Shown piece after piece: positions 8,152-19,424 of a stretch of DNA of 64,000 bases. Made by a program: the position numbers and the translations under genes. The stretch comes from an uncultured Xanthomonas sp. (GTDB lineage Bacteria > Pseudomonadota > Gammaproteobacteria > Xanthomonadales > Xanthomonadaceae): contig CALTTS010000001.1 in assembly GCA_943912265.1 (NCBI GenBank), positions 124,001-188,000 of the forward strand, in the 5' to 3' direction. Each line of letters begins with the position of its first letter. Position 1 is the first letter of the stretch. The notes below the pieces were generated by a model. That model saw nothing but the letters and a program-made list of their open reading frames with translations, searched no databases and was not told the origin of the DNA.

Positions 8152-9735
8152 TCAATGCCGGAAATGCCGCACGCCGGTGAACACCATCGCGATGCCGTGC
8201 TCGTCGGCCGCAGCGATCACCTCGCCGTCGCGCATCGAGCCGCCGGGCTGGATCACCGCCTTGATGCCGGCCTCGGCCGCCGCGTCGATGCCGTCGCGGA
8301 ACGGGAAGAACGCGTCGGAGGCCATCACCGAGCCTTCCACCACCAGCCCGGCGTCGTGCGCCTTGATGCCGGCGATGCGCGCCGAGTACACCCGGCTCAT
8401 CTGCCCGGCGCCGATGCCGATGGTGCGGTTGTCCTTGGCATAGACGATGGCGTTGGACTTGACGTACTTGGCCACGCGCCAGGCGAACAGCAGGTCGCGC
8501 AGCTGCGCTTCGGTGGGGGCGAGCGTGGTCACCACCTTCAGCTCGTCGGCTGCCATGCCGCGGTTGTCCGAACTCTGCAGCAGCAGGCCCGAGCCGACGC
8601 GCTTGCTGTCGTAGCTGTTGCGCCCGGCGCCGTGCGGGATCTTCAGCACGCGCACGTTGGCCTTCTTCGTGGCGTATTCCAGCGCGCCGGCCTCGTAGTC
8701 CGGCGCGATCAGCACCTCGACGAACTGGCGCTCGAGGATGGCCTTGGCGGTGGCCGCGTCCAGCGTGCGGTTGAAGGCGATGATGCCGCCGAAGGCGCTG
8801 GTCGGGTCGGTGGCGTAGGCCAGCTCGTAGGCATCGCCGCAGGCCACGCCCACCGCCACGCCGCACGGGTTGGCGTGCTTGACGATCACGCAGGCCGGCG
8901 CGTCGAACTGGCGCACGCATTCCCACGCCGCGTCCGAGTCGGCCAGGTTGTTGTAGCTCAGCTCCTTGCCCTGCAGCTGCTCGAAAGTGGCCAGCGTGCC
9001 CGGCACCGGGTACAGGTCGCGGTAGAACGCGCCGGACTGGTGCGGGTTCTCGCCGTAGCGCAGGTCCATCACCTTGACGAAGGTGGCGTTCATCTGCGCC
9101 GGGTATTCCGCGCGCACCGGCACAGCGGCGGCGGTGTCGCTCACCGCCGACAGGTAATTGCTGATCGCCGCGTCGTACTGCGCCACGCGGTCGAACGCGG
9201 CCACCGACAGCGCGAAGCGCTTGGCCGCCGACAGCTTGCCGTCGTTGGCATCCAGTTCCGCCAGCAGCCCGGCATACTGCTCCGGCGAGGTGGCCACCGC
9301 GACGCGGGCGAAGTTCTTGGCTGCGCTGCGCAGCATCGCCGGGCCGCCGATGTCGATGTTCTCCACCGCCTCGGCCAGGGTGCAGTCGGCGCGTGCGGTG
9401 ACCTGCTCGAACGGGTACAGGTTCAGCACCAGCAGGTCGATCGGGGCGATGCCGTGTTCGGCCATCACCGCGTCGTCGGTGCCGGCGCGGCCGAGCAGGC
9501 CGCCGTGCACCAGCGGGTGCAGCGTCTTGACCCGGCCGTCCATCATCTCCGGGAAGCCGGTGACGTCGGCCACGTCCTTGACCGGCAGCCCGGCCTCGCG
9601 GATCGCCCGGGCGGTGCCGCCGGTGGAAAGCAGTTCGACATCGCGCGCGACGAGGGCGCGGGCCAGTTCGATCAGGCCGGTCTTGTCGGAAACGGACAGC
9701 AGGGCCCGGCGCACGGGCAGCAGGTCGGAGGACAT
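8152..9735 (-). CDS. purH: Bifunctional AICAR formyltransferase / IMP cyclohydrolase
   Basis: This 527-residue protein catalyses the last two steps of IMP synthesis. The N-terminal MGS-like IMP cyclohydrolase domain (RRALLSVSDKTGLIELARAL; STGGTARAIREAG) is followed by the AICAR transformylase domain with the VIVKHANPCGVA active-site motif and TSAFGGIIAFN. The ATG at 9735 is used; the only earlier in-frame start is a TTG. It heads the purH-GNAT-purD group on the minus strand, 56 bp downstream of fis. Confidence 0.97.
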   Translation of the reverse strand: MSSDLLPVRRALLSVSDKTGLIELARALVARDVELLSTGGTARAIREAGLPVKDVADVTGFPEMMDGRVKTLHPLVHGGLLGRAGTDDAVMAEHGIAPIDLLVLNLYPFEQVTARADCTLAEAVENIDIGGPAMLRSAAKNFARVAVATSPEQYAGLLAELDANDGKLSAAKRFALSVAAFDRVAQYDAAISNYLSAVSDTAAAVPVRAEYPAQMNATFVKVMDLRYGENPHQSGAFYRDLYPVPGTLATFEQLQGKELSYNNLADSDAAWECVRQFDAPACVIVKHANPCGVAVGVACGDAYELAYATDPTSAFGGIIAFNRTLDAATAKAILERQFVEVLIAPDYEAGALEYATKKANVRVLKIPHGAGRNSYDSKRVGSGLLLQSSDNRGMAADELKVVTTLAPTEAQLRDLLFAWRVAKYVKSNAIVYAKDNRTIGIGAGQMSRVYSARIAGIKAHDAGLVVEGSVMASDAFFPFRDGIDAAAEAGIKAVIQPGGSMRDGEVIAAADEHGIAMVFTGVRHFRH

Positions 9736-9791
9736 GGGCGGAGGCAAGGCGGAAGGGAGCCCCGCATTATAGCCGCCGCGCCCGCCGGCCC

Positions 9792-10079
9792 TCAGCCGAC
9801 GATGCCGTAGTCCTTGAGCTTCTTGCGCAGGGTGGCGCGGTGGATGCCGAGCATCGCCGCGGCGCGGCTCTGGTTGCCTTCGCAGTGGTTGAGCACTTCG
9901 ACGAACAGCGGGATCTCGATCTCGCGCAGCACGATCTCGTACAGGTCGTCCGCATCGCAGCCGTCCAGGTCGCGCAGGTAGCGGCGGATGGACTGGGCGA
10001 CGTGTTCGCGCAATGGCGGTTTCGGCGCACCGCGACCTGGGTCGGGGCGGGAGGGCGGGTTCTGCACGGCGGGTCCCAT
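9792..10079 (-). CDS. fis: Fis family nucleoid-associated DNA-binding protein
   Basis: The 95-residue product ends in the Fis helix-turn-helix (CEGNQSRAAAMLGIHRATLR then KKLKDYGIVG), preceded by the dimerisation helices (LYEIVLREIEIPLFVEVLNH). Fis bends DNA and regulates stable RNA and many other promoters. ATG 10079 gives the normal family length; a longer frame upstream is compositionally odd. In gammaproteobacteria fis often lies near prmA and the accBC genes, as here. Confidence 0.93.
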   Translation of the reverse strand: MGPAVQNPPSRPDPGRGAPKPPLREHVAQSIRRYLRDLDGCDADDLYEIVLREIEIPLFVEVLNHCEGNQSRAAAMLGIHRATLRKKLKDYGIVG

Positions 10080-10170
10080 GAAAACGATCGCGCCGGCCGT
10101 GGGGGGGGCTGGCCGGCGGACATTCGAGTCTAGCGCGTGCGCCGGCGCATTGTCATCGCGCGGCCGCGGG

Positions 10171-10782
10171 TCAGCGGAAGTCGAAGGTGAACGCCGCGGT
10201 CGCCGCCGCCGGTTCGCGGACCATGAACGAGGCCTGGCCGCTCTGGCCGGGGGCGAGCAGGCCCGGGTCGGCCTCGACGCCGAGGTATTCGCGCGGGGTG
10301 AACGCGCGGCTGCCAAGGGCGCGGCCGTCGGCATCGGACAGGGTGAGCTGCAGCACCGGCCACGGCTGCGCCCAGCGCGCGTCGTTGCGGAACGAGGCCT
10401 GCACCTGCAGCGCGCCGGGCAGTTCCGGCAGCGGCCGTACCTGGCGGTCGAGCATGGTCAGCGCCGCCGGTTCGCGCCAGGCCGGCACGCTGCAGCCGAA
10501 CACGCCGCACAGGCGTTCGACCAGCGGCCGCCAGCGCGCTTCGGCCGCCAGCCGGGCGCGGTCGGCCAGCACGGTCTGCAGGCCGAGCAGCAGGGTCAGC
10601 CCGGCCACGGCCAGCCACGCCAGCCGGCTGCGGGGCGGGCGCGGCCGGCTGGCCGGTTCGCGGGCGAAACGCGGCGCGGGCGTGGCCACGGCGGCGCCCG
10701 CCAGGGTCGCGCCACAGCGCGGGCAGGCGGCGGGAACGGGCTGCGGCAGGGCGAGCCGGCAATGCGGGCAGGCGGCGGACAT
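10171..10782 (-). CDS. Zinc-ribbon and DUF3426 domain protein, single-pass membrane
   Basis: The 203-residue protein begins with two CxxC knuckles (CPHC at residues 5-8, CPRC about 18 further on), forming an N-terminal zinc ribbon. One hydrophobic helix follows (LAWLAVAGLTLLLGLQTVL), then a DUF3426 domain (VFGCSVPAWREP; LQVQASFRNDARWAQPWP). ATG 10782 places the zinc ribbon at the very start. DUF3426 proteins of unknown function commonly sit between prmA and fis in this lineage. Confidence 0.85.
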   Translation of the reverse strand: MSAACPHCRLALPQPVPAACPRCGATLAGAAVATPAPRFAREPASRPRPPRSRLAWLAVAGLTLLLGLQTVLADRARLAAEARWRPLVERLCGVFGCSVPAWREPAALTMLDRQVRPLPELPGALQVQASFRNDARWAQPWPVLQLTLSDADGRALGSRAFTPREYLGVEADPGLLAPGQSGQASFMVREPAAATAAFTFDFR

Positions 10783-10815
10783 GCGGCTATTCAAGCACGG
10801 GCGACGGCGGCAGGC

Positions 10816-11733
10816 TCAGCGGCGCACGCCGTCGATGCGCATCCAGTCGCCGTCCTGTTCGGTGCGCAGTCGGTCGAACCAGACGGCGTAGCGTTCCAGC
10901 AGCTCGCCTTCCTGCCCGTGCAGGATGCCGGACAGGGCGATGCGGCCGCCGGGCGCGACGCGCGCGGCCAGGGTCTCGGCCAGGGCGTCCAGCGCCGAGG
11001 CGAGGATGTTGGCCACCACCACCGGATAGGTGCCGGCCGGTTCGTCCTCGGGCAGGTAGGCGGCCAGGTGGGCCGCCACGCCGTTGCGCTCGGCGTTGTC
11101 GCCGGTGGCGACCAGGGCCTGCGGGTCGTTGTCCACGCCGATGGCCTGCGCGGCGCCGAGCTTGAGCGCGGCCAGCGCGAGGATGCCCGAGCCGCAGCCG
11201 AAGTCGAGCACGGTACGGCCCTGCAGCAGGCCCTCGCCGGCGAGGCCGTCGAGCCAGCGCAGGCACAGCGCGGTGGTCGGATGGGTGCCCGAGCCGAAGG
11301 CCAGGCCGGGGTCCAGGCGCACCACCGCGGCATCGGCGGCCCGCGCCTCGGCCGGCAGGTCGTGGTTCCACGGCACGATCCAGGTGCGCGCGCCGAAGCG
11401 CATCGGCTTGAACTGGTCCAGCCAGGCGCGTTCCCAGTCCTCGTCCTGCACGGTGCGGAAGCCGGCGCGGCTCCAGTCCAGCCCGGGGTCGAAGGCCTCC
11501 AGCGCGGCCAGCAGCACCAGCGCGTCGGTTTCGGCCGGGAACAGCGCAGTCAGCACCAGCGCGTTCCACAGCGGCGTCTGGCCGACGCCGGGTTCGAGGA
11601 TCGCGCGCTCGTTGCCGGAATCCGCATCGGCGTCCACCAGCGTGACCGAGAGGGCGCCGAGATCTTCCAGGGCGTGCTCGTAGCGCGGCTGCTCGGCTTC
11701 CGAGCAGGGCAGGGACAGTTCAAGCCAGGGCAT
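10816..11733 (-). CDS. prmA: Ribosomal protein L11 methyltransferase
   Basis: The 305-residue protein is PrmA, which trimethylates ribosomal protein L11. It starts MPWLELSLPC and carries the SAM-dependent methyltransferase core (TVLDFGCGSGILALAALKLG) and the family motifs RLDPGLAFGSGTHPTT and NILASALDALAE. ATG 11733 is used; a GTG lies two codons upstream. The gene begins 6 bp after the accC stop, so it is probably cotranscribed with aroQ-accB-accC. Confidence 0.95.
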   Translation of the reverse strand: MPWLELSLPCSEAEQPRYEHALEDLGALSVTLVDADADSGNERAILEPGVGQTPLWNALVLTALFPAETDALVLLAALEAFDPGLDWSRAGFRTVQDEDWERAWLDQFKPMRFGARTWIVPWNHDLPAEARAADAAVVRLDPGLAFGSGTHPTTALCLRWLDGLAGEGLLQGRTVLDFGCGSGILALAALKLGAAQAIGVDNDPQALVATGDNAERNGVAAHLAAYLPEDEPAGTYPVVVANILASALDALAETLAARVAPGGRIALSGILHGQEGELLERYAVWFDRLRTEQDGDWMRIDGVRR

Positions 11734-11739
11734 CGGCAC

Positions 11740-13107
<1,368 letters not shown>

Positions 13108-13121
13108 GGCGGGCTCCGGGC

Positions 13122-13595
13122 TCAGCCGATCACGAACAGCGGCTGGTCGAATTCGACCGGCTGGCCGTTCTCGCACAGGATGGCGACGATGGTGCCGGCC
13201 ACGTCGGCCTCGATCGGGTTGAACATCTTCATCGCCTCGATGATGCCCAGCGTGTCGCCGGCCTTCACCGCCTGGCCCTCGCCCACGAACGCCGGCTTGT
13301 CCGGCGACGGCGAGCTGTAGAAGGTGCCGACCATCGGCGCGCGCACCACGTGGCCGTCGGGCAGGCTGTTGGCGGGCTTGGCGCTGCCGCCGGTGGAGGC
13401 TTCGGTGGGCGAGCTCATCGGCATCACCGGCGTCGGCGCGGGGGCGGCGGCCAGCGGCGCCGGCGCCGCGGCGGCGTAGCCGCCCTTCGGCGTGCGCGCC
13501 AGGCGCACGCTTTCCTCGCCTTCCTTGATTTCGATTTCGGCGAGGCTCGACTCTTCCAGCAGGTCGATCAGCTTCTTGATTTTGCGGAGATCCAT
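13122..13595 (-). CDS. accB: Acetyl-CoA carboxylase biotin carboxyl carrier protein
   Basis: The 157-residue biotin carrier protein has the N-terminal MDLRKIKKLIDLLEES segment, a Pro/Ala-rich linker (about residues 40-65) and a C-terminal biotinyl domain. The biotinylated lysine is K123 in IIEAMKMFN. It is placed directly before accC and 70 bp after aroQ. Confidence 0.97.
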   Translation of the reverse strand: MDLRKIKKLIDLLEESSLAEIEIKEGEESVRLARTPKGGYAAAAPAPLAAAPAPTPVMPMSSPTEASTGGSAKPANSLPDGHVVRAPMVGTFYSSPSPDKPAFVGEGQAVKAGDTLGIIEAMKMFNPIEADVAGTIVAILCENGQPVEFDQPLFVIG

Positions 13596-13665
13596 GCGGG
13601 GCCTCTGGCGTGGTGTACGGGGCAGGCCGCCGCTGGGCGGCGCCCGGTGGGAAAGCGGGGCGGGG

Positions 13666-14106
13666 TCAGGACGGCAGGCGGGCGATCGCCGCGTCCAGGG
13701 CGTAGCGGTAGCCGGCCGGGCCGAGCCCGCAGACCACGCCGGCGGCCACGTCGCTGAGGTAGCTGTGGCGGCGGAACGGCTCGCGGGCGTGGACGTTGGA
13801 CAGGTGCACCTCGATGAACGGGATGCCGACCCCGAGCAGGGCGTCGCGCAGGGCCACCGAGGTATGGGTGAAGGCGCCGGGGTTGATGACGATGAAGCCG
13901 GTGCCGTCGGTGCGCGCGGCGTGGATGCGGTCCAGCAGCACGTGCTCGGCGTTGGATTGCAGGCTTTCCAGCGCGTGGCCGGCGGCGGCGGCCTGGTCGG
14001 CCAGTTCCGCGTCGATCTCGGCCAGCGTGGCATGGCCGTAGATGTCCGGTTCGCGGGCGCCCAGCAGGTTCAGGTTGGGGCCGTGCAGGACGAGCAGCTT
14101 CGCCAT
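13666..14106 (-). CDS. aroQ: Type II 3-dehydroquinate dehydratase
   Basis: The 146-residue protein is a type II dehydroquinase, third step of the shikimate pathway. It has the signature LLVLHGPNLNLLGAREP, the catalytic tyrosine Y23 on the flexible loop (DIYGH), the INPGAFTHTS motif and the HLSNVHAREPFRRHS segment. It is first in the aroQ-accB-accC-prmA set, and the upstream 186-bp gap probably holds the promoter. Confidence 0.96.
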   Translation of the reverse strand: MAKLLVLHGPNLNLLGAREPDIYGHATLAEIDAELADQAAAAGHALESLQSNAEHVLLDRIHAARTDGTGFIVINPGAFTHTSVALRDALLGVGIPFIEVHLSNVHAREPFRRHSYLSDVAAGVVCGLGPAGYRYALDAAIARLPS

Positions 14107-14186
14107 TCGACGGTTCCGGGTGAAAGCAGGGGCGAGAGTCTGCGCGAACGTCGCGATGCTGTCCAGATGGGCGACGTTGGGCGCGT

Positions 14187-14204
14187 TTCAATCAATCGCT
14201 TGAA
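14187..14204. promoter_or_regulatory. TTCAA-N8-TTGAA dyad upstream of aroQ-accBC
   Basis: TTCAA (14187-14191) and TTGAA (14200-14204) form an inverted repeat 81 bp upstream of aroQ. Similar dyads are bound by TetR-type regulators of fatty-acid genes in other proteobacteria, and the operon includes accBC. The site is visible; its function is a guess. Confidence 0.3.
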
Positions 14205-14292
14205 TCCGCTGCGCTGCGGGCCGCGGCCCGGGTCGCGGCGGCGGCTACGCCGGATCGGCGGTTTTCGCCGACGATCGGGCCCATTCGCGCCC

Positions 14293-16596
14293 TCAGCGGC
14301 CGGCCTTGGCCAGGGCGTCGTCGACCATCGCCTCGGTCAGCACCGTGGGCAGCACCTGCGGCGCCGCGCCGGGGCCGTAGACCACGTACAGGGGCACGCC
14401 GACCGCCTTGTGCTCGGCCAGGAAGGCGCTGATCTTCGGGTCCACGTCGGTCCAGTCGCCGACCATGTAGGTGGCGTGGCGGGCGGCCAGCGCGCCGCGG
14501 AAGGCGTCGGTGGCGAACACGCCGCGCTCGTTGGCCTTGCAGGTCACGCACCAGTCGGCGGTGATGTTGACGAACACCACCTGCCCGTCGCCGCGCAGCT
14601 GCCGCAGGCGCTCGGCCGAGAACGGCACCACGTCCTCGCCGGCCGCGGCGGCGCGGGCCGGCGGCGGCAGCCGGCCGACAGCCCAGACCGGCACCAGCGC
14701 GGCCAGCACCAGCAGCGCGGCCAGCGCGCGGCCGATCTTCAGGTCGCGCCAGCGGCTGCGTTCGTACCACCACAGGCCCAGCGCCAGCACGACCGCGCCG
14801 GCCAGCACCAGCGCCGCCGCGTCGATGCCGCGCTGCTTGCCCAGCACCCACAGCAGCCAGACCGCGGTCAGGAACATCGGGTAGGCCAGCACCTGCTTGA
14901 AGGTTTCCATCCACGCGCCCGGCCTGGGCAGGCGCCGGGCCAGCGCCGGCACGAAGCCGATCAGCAGGAACGGCAGCGCCAGGCCGAGGCCGAGTGCCAG
15001 GAACACCAGCAGCGCCATCGCCGCCGGCGCGGCGAAGGCGTAGGCCAGCGCCGGGCCCATGAACGGGGCGATGCACGGGCTGGCCACCACGCAGGCCAGC
15101 ACGCCGGTGAGGAAGTCGCCGGCGCGGCCGCCGCGCATCATCAGCTTCTGCCCATGGGTGCCGACCGCGATGCCCGGCGTGTACAGGCCGCTCAGGCCGA
15201 GGCCGACCGCGAACATCAGGTAGGCCAGCGCGGCGACGAACCACGGGTGCTGCAGCTGGAAGCCCCAGCCGGCCGCCTGCCCGGCCGCGCGCAGGGCCAG
15301 CACCAGCGCGCCGATGCCGGCGAAGGAGGCCAGCACGCCGAGCGTGTACCAGACCGCGTGGCGGCGGGCATGGGCATGGCTTTCGCCGCTCCTGGCCAGG
15401 CCGATCACCTTCAGCGACAGCACCGGCAGCACGCAGGGCATCAGGTTGAGGATCAGGCCGCCGAGCAGGGCCAGCAGCAGGATTGCGGCCAGGCCGGTCG
15501 GCTTGGTCGGCGGCGGCAGGCTGCGCGCGGCGTTGTCGGCGCGGGCATCGGCGGCGGCCGCGGTGGCGATCGGCGCCAGCGATTCGGTCGCGGTGGCCGT
15601 CGCGGTGCGGCTGGTGGTTTCCGGGGCAGCTTCGGCGCTGCCGGGCTGGGCCGGCGGCAGGCCGGGCAGCACGGTCGATTTCGGCGTCACCAGCCCGGCC
15701 GGCAGCGACAGCCTCACCTTGCGCGTCATCGGCGGGTAGCAGATGCCGTCGCGCTGGCAGCCCTGGAAGGTGGCCACCAGGCTCGCCTTCGCGGCGGCGG
15801 CGGTGTTGCGCAGCAACGGCACCGGCACCTCGGTCTGGCCGAAATAGACCGCGACCTGGCCGAAGTGCTCGTCGTGCAGGCTCTGCCCCTGCGGCCAGCG
15901 CGGCCGGCCGGTCTCGATGCCGCGCGCGCCTTCCAGCTTCACCGTGGTGTGGTCGCGGTACAGGTAATAGCCCGGCGCGGGGGTGAAGCGCAGCAGCAGG
16001 GTATTGCCGTCCTGGGCGATCGCCTCGAAGCCGAACGCGCGCTCGGGCGGCAGCGGGGTCGGATCGACCGCGCCCGCGCCCTGGCCGAGCAGGGCCGCCA
16101 GCGGGCTGCCGCCGCCGGCCGGCGCGGCGGCCGGCAATGCCGCCGCCACGGCCGCGTTGCCCGCGCCGGGCAGGCGCACCTGCAGGGTGCGCGTCTGCGG
16201 CGGGAAGCACACGCCCGCGTCGGCGCAGCCCTGGTACCTGAGCTTGAGGGTGGCGACGCCGGCGCCGGGCTCGGCGGTGCCGGGCAGCACCGCGCGCAGG
16301 CTGCCGCGGTAGGTCTCCACGTCGCCGAAGTATTCGTCGTGTTTGTGCTGGCCTTCCGGCAGCTGCAGCGCGCCGGCGCGGAAACCGGCTTCGGCGGAGA
16401 CGGCCGTGCGCTGCCGGTACAGGTAGTAGCCGTCGGCGATCTTCCAGCGCAGCTCGATGCGGTCGCGCGACACCGCCTGGGCCTCGGCCACGAAGGCCTG
16501 GTCCACCGGCAGCAGGTCCGATTCGTCGAGGGCGGCGGCGGGCGATACGGCGGCGCACAGCGCCAGCAACGCCATCAGGCGGTACGACCATGACAT
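14293..16596 (-). CDS. dsbD: Thiol:disulfide interchange protein DsbD with duplicated N-terminal domain
   Basis: The 767-residue inner-membrane protein carries reducing power from cytoplasmic thioredoxin to the periplasm. A signal peptide (MSWSYRLMALLALCAAVSPAAA) is followed by two copies of the DsbD alpha domain, each with a GYYLYR motif and a Cys pair (YQGCADAGVCFPP, FQGCQRDGICYPP). Then come a Pro/Thr-rich linker, eight or so membrane helices with the redox cysteines (LMPCVLPVLSLK, VVASPCIAPFMG), and a C-terminal thioredoxin domain with WCVTCKANE. cutA ends 3 bp upstream. Confidence 0.95.
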   Translation of the reverse strand: MSWSYRLMALLALCAAVSPAAALDESDLLPVDQAFVAEAQAVSRDRIELRWKIADGYYLYRQRTAVSAEAGFRAGALQLPEGQHKHDEYFGDVETYRGSLRAVLPGTAEPGAGVATLKLRYQGCADAGVCFPPQTRTLQVRLPGAGNAAVAAALPAAAPAGGGSPLAALLGQGAGAVDPTPLPPERAFGFEAIAQDGNTLLLRFTPAPGYYLYRDHTTVKLEGARGIETGRPRWPQGQSLHDEHFGQVAVYFGQTEVPVPLLRNTAAAAKASLVATFQGCQRDGICYPPMTRKVRLSLPAGLVTPKSTVLPGLPPAQPGSAEAAPETTSRTATATATESLAPIATAAAADARADNAARSLPPPTKPTGLAAILLLALLGGLILNLMPCVLPVLSLKVIGLARSGESHAHARRHAVWYTLGVLASFAGIGALVLALRAAGQAAGWGFQLQHPWFVAALAYLMFAVGLGLSGLYTPGIAVGTHGQKLMMRGGRAGDFLTGVLACVVASPCIAPFMGPALAYAFAAPAAMALLVFLALGLGLALPFLLIGFVPALARRLPRPGAWMETFKQVLAYPMFLTAVWLLWVLGKQRGIDAAALVLAGAVVLALGLWWYERSRWRDLKIGRALAALLVLAALVPVWAVGRLPPPARAAAAGEDVVPFSAERLRQLRGDGQVVFVNITADWCVTCKANERGVFATDAFRGALAARHATYMVGDWTDVDPKISAFLAEHKAVGVPLYVVYGPGAAPQVLPTVLTEAMVDDALAKAGR

Positions 16597-16599
16597 GGA

Positions 16600-16935
16600 T
16601 CAGGGTTCCTCGCGGGTTTCGGCGGCCACCCAGTCGATGTAGGCGGGCAGCCCGGCGCCGGCTTCGACCGCGACGATCTCCGGCAGTTCATAGGGGTGCA
16701 GTTCGCGCAGCCGCGCGATCAGCGCTTCGAGCCGAACGCCGGCGGTCTTGGCGATCACCAGCGTTTCGTCGGCGGTTTCCAGTCTACCTTCCCAGCGGTA
16801 GAACGACCGGAGCCCGGGCAGCACCTGCACGCAGGCGGCCAGGCCTTCCTCCACCAGCGCGCGGGCCGCGGTTTCGGCCGCGGTTGCGCCGGGGAAGGCC
16901 GACAGCACGGCGAACAGGGAAGGCGGCGATGGCAT
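16600..16935 (-). CDS. cutA: Divalent cation tolerance protein CutA
   Basis: The 111-residue protein matches the small trimeric CutA family: LVEEGLAACVQVLPGLRSFY, then WEGRLETADETLVIAKT and the C-terminal HPYELPEIVAVEAGAGLPAY. CutA is linked genetically to copper tolerance, mechanism unclear. It is immediately upstream of dsbD (often paired as cutA-dsbD) and divergent from groES. Confidence 0.94.
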   Translation of the reverse strand: MPSPPSLFAVLSAFPGATAAETAARALVEEGLAACVQVLPGLRSFYRWEGRLETADETLVIAKTAGVRLEALIARLRELHPYELPEIVAVEAGAGLPAYIDWVAAETREEP

Positions 16936-16983
16936 GGCGCGGGAGGATAGCCCAGCCGGGAATGCGGATGGCGGGGCGGGGCC

Positions 16984-17011
16984 CTTGAAAGCCGCCGGCA
17001 GGCCCCCATTA
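16984..17011 (+). promoter_or_regulatory. Sigma-32 heat-shock promoter of groESL
   Basis: CTTGAAA (16984-16990) and CCCCATTA (17004-17011), separated by 13 bp, match the RpoH consensus (CTTGAAA, 11-16 bp, CCCCATnT). It lies about 115 bp upstream of groES. Confidence 0.85.
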
Positions 17012-17051
17012 ACGCCTCTGTCCCGAGTGACGGGATCCGCTGCGCGCAGCG

Positions 17052-17078
17052 TTGGCAGTCGTCATGTGCGAGTGCTAA
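17052..17078 (+). promoter_or_regulatory. CIRCE-like HrcA operator
   Basis: TTGGCAGTC-N9-GAGTGCTAA matches the CIRCE element (TTAGCACTC-N9-GAGTGCTAA): the right arm is perfect and the left has two mismatches. It lies between the sigma-32 promoter and groES, where HrcA would block transcription. Confidence 0.75.
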
Positions 17079-17124
17079 CATCGCCGGCCTTTTCCAGACC
17101 TTTCAACCACTTAAGAGGGTTAAC

Positions 17125-17412
17125 ATGAGCATCAAGCCGCTTCACGACCGCGTCGTGGTCAAGCCCATCGAAGCCGACGAAATCTCCGCCGGCGGCATCG
17201 TGATCCCGGATTCGGCCAAGGAAAAGTCCACCAAGGGCGAGATCGTCGCCGTCGGTCCGGGCAAGGCCCTGGACAACGGCAGCGTGCGCGCCCCGTCGGT
17301 CAAGGTCGGCGACAAGGTCATCTACGGCCAGTACGCCGGCAGCAGCTACAAGGCCGACGGCATCGAATACAAGGTGTTGCGCGAGGACGACATCCTGGCC
17401 GTGATCGGCTGA
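17125..17412 (+). CDS. groES: Co-chaperonin GroES
   Basis: The 95-residue protein is the GroEL lid, with MSIKPLHDRVVVKPIEADE, the mobile-loop region around EISAGGIVIPDSAKEKSTKG, and the C-terminal VLREDDILAVIG. An AGAGGG ribosome site precedes the ATG. It is followed after 56 bp by groEL; both are driven by the sigma-32 promoter and CIRCE-like element upstream. Confidence 0.98.
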   Translation: MSIKPLHDRVVVKPIEADEISAGGIVIPDSAKEKSTKGEIVAVGPGKALDNGSVRAPSVKVGDKVIYGQYAGSSYKADGIEYKVLREDDILAVIG

Positions 17413-17468
17413 TCGTCGCCCGCTTCCGCATTTCCCTTCCAAGCATTCAACCAATCTGAGGTAACAGC

Positions 17469-19109
<1,641 letters not shown>

Positions 19110-19144
19110 TCCGGCCGCGGCCCGCGCCGCAGACTGCACCACGG

Positions 19145-19171
19145 AAAACCCCGCCGCGAGGCGGGGTTTTT
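19145..19171 (+). terminator. Rho-independent terminator of groESL
   Basis: CCCCGCC (19149-19155), loop GCGA, GGCGGGG (19160-19166), then TTTTT. A-tract upstream makes it possibly bidirectional. Confidence 0.9.
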
Positions 19172-19424
19172 CTTTGCCCGCGACCTCAAGTCATGGCCGG
19201 AACGGCGGCGCGCGCCACGCGCCGTGGCACGTGCCGATGGCGCGGCCTGCGCTGTCCGCAAAGCGGTGCCCGGAGCGGAGCCCGAAGTCCGGCTTCCGGC
19301 GAAGGCGGGCCCCGCGTGTCCGCATGCCGTCCTTCGCGCCTGCGCGCTGGGCGACAACATCCCGCCCGCCGATGGCAGGCCATCCGGCGGCGGTGCCCGC
19401 GCCCACGCGGGTGCATGGACGGGT

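Noticed and set aside
13492..16593. Plus-strand frame of about 1030 codons opposite aroQ and dsbD
   Set aside because: Antisense shadow with low-complexity composition; no motif recognised.
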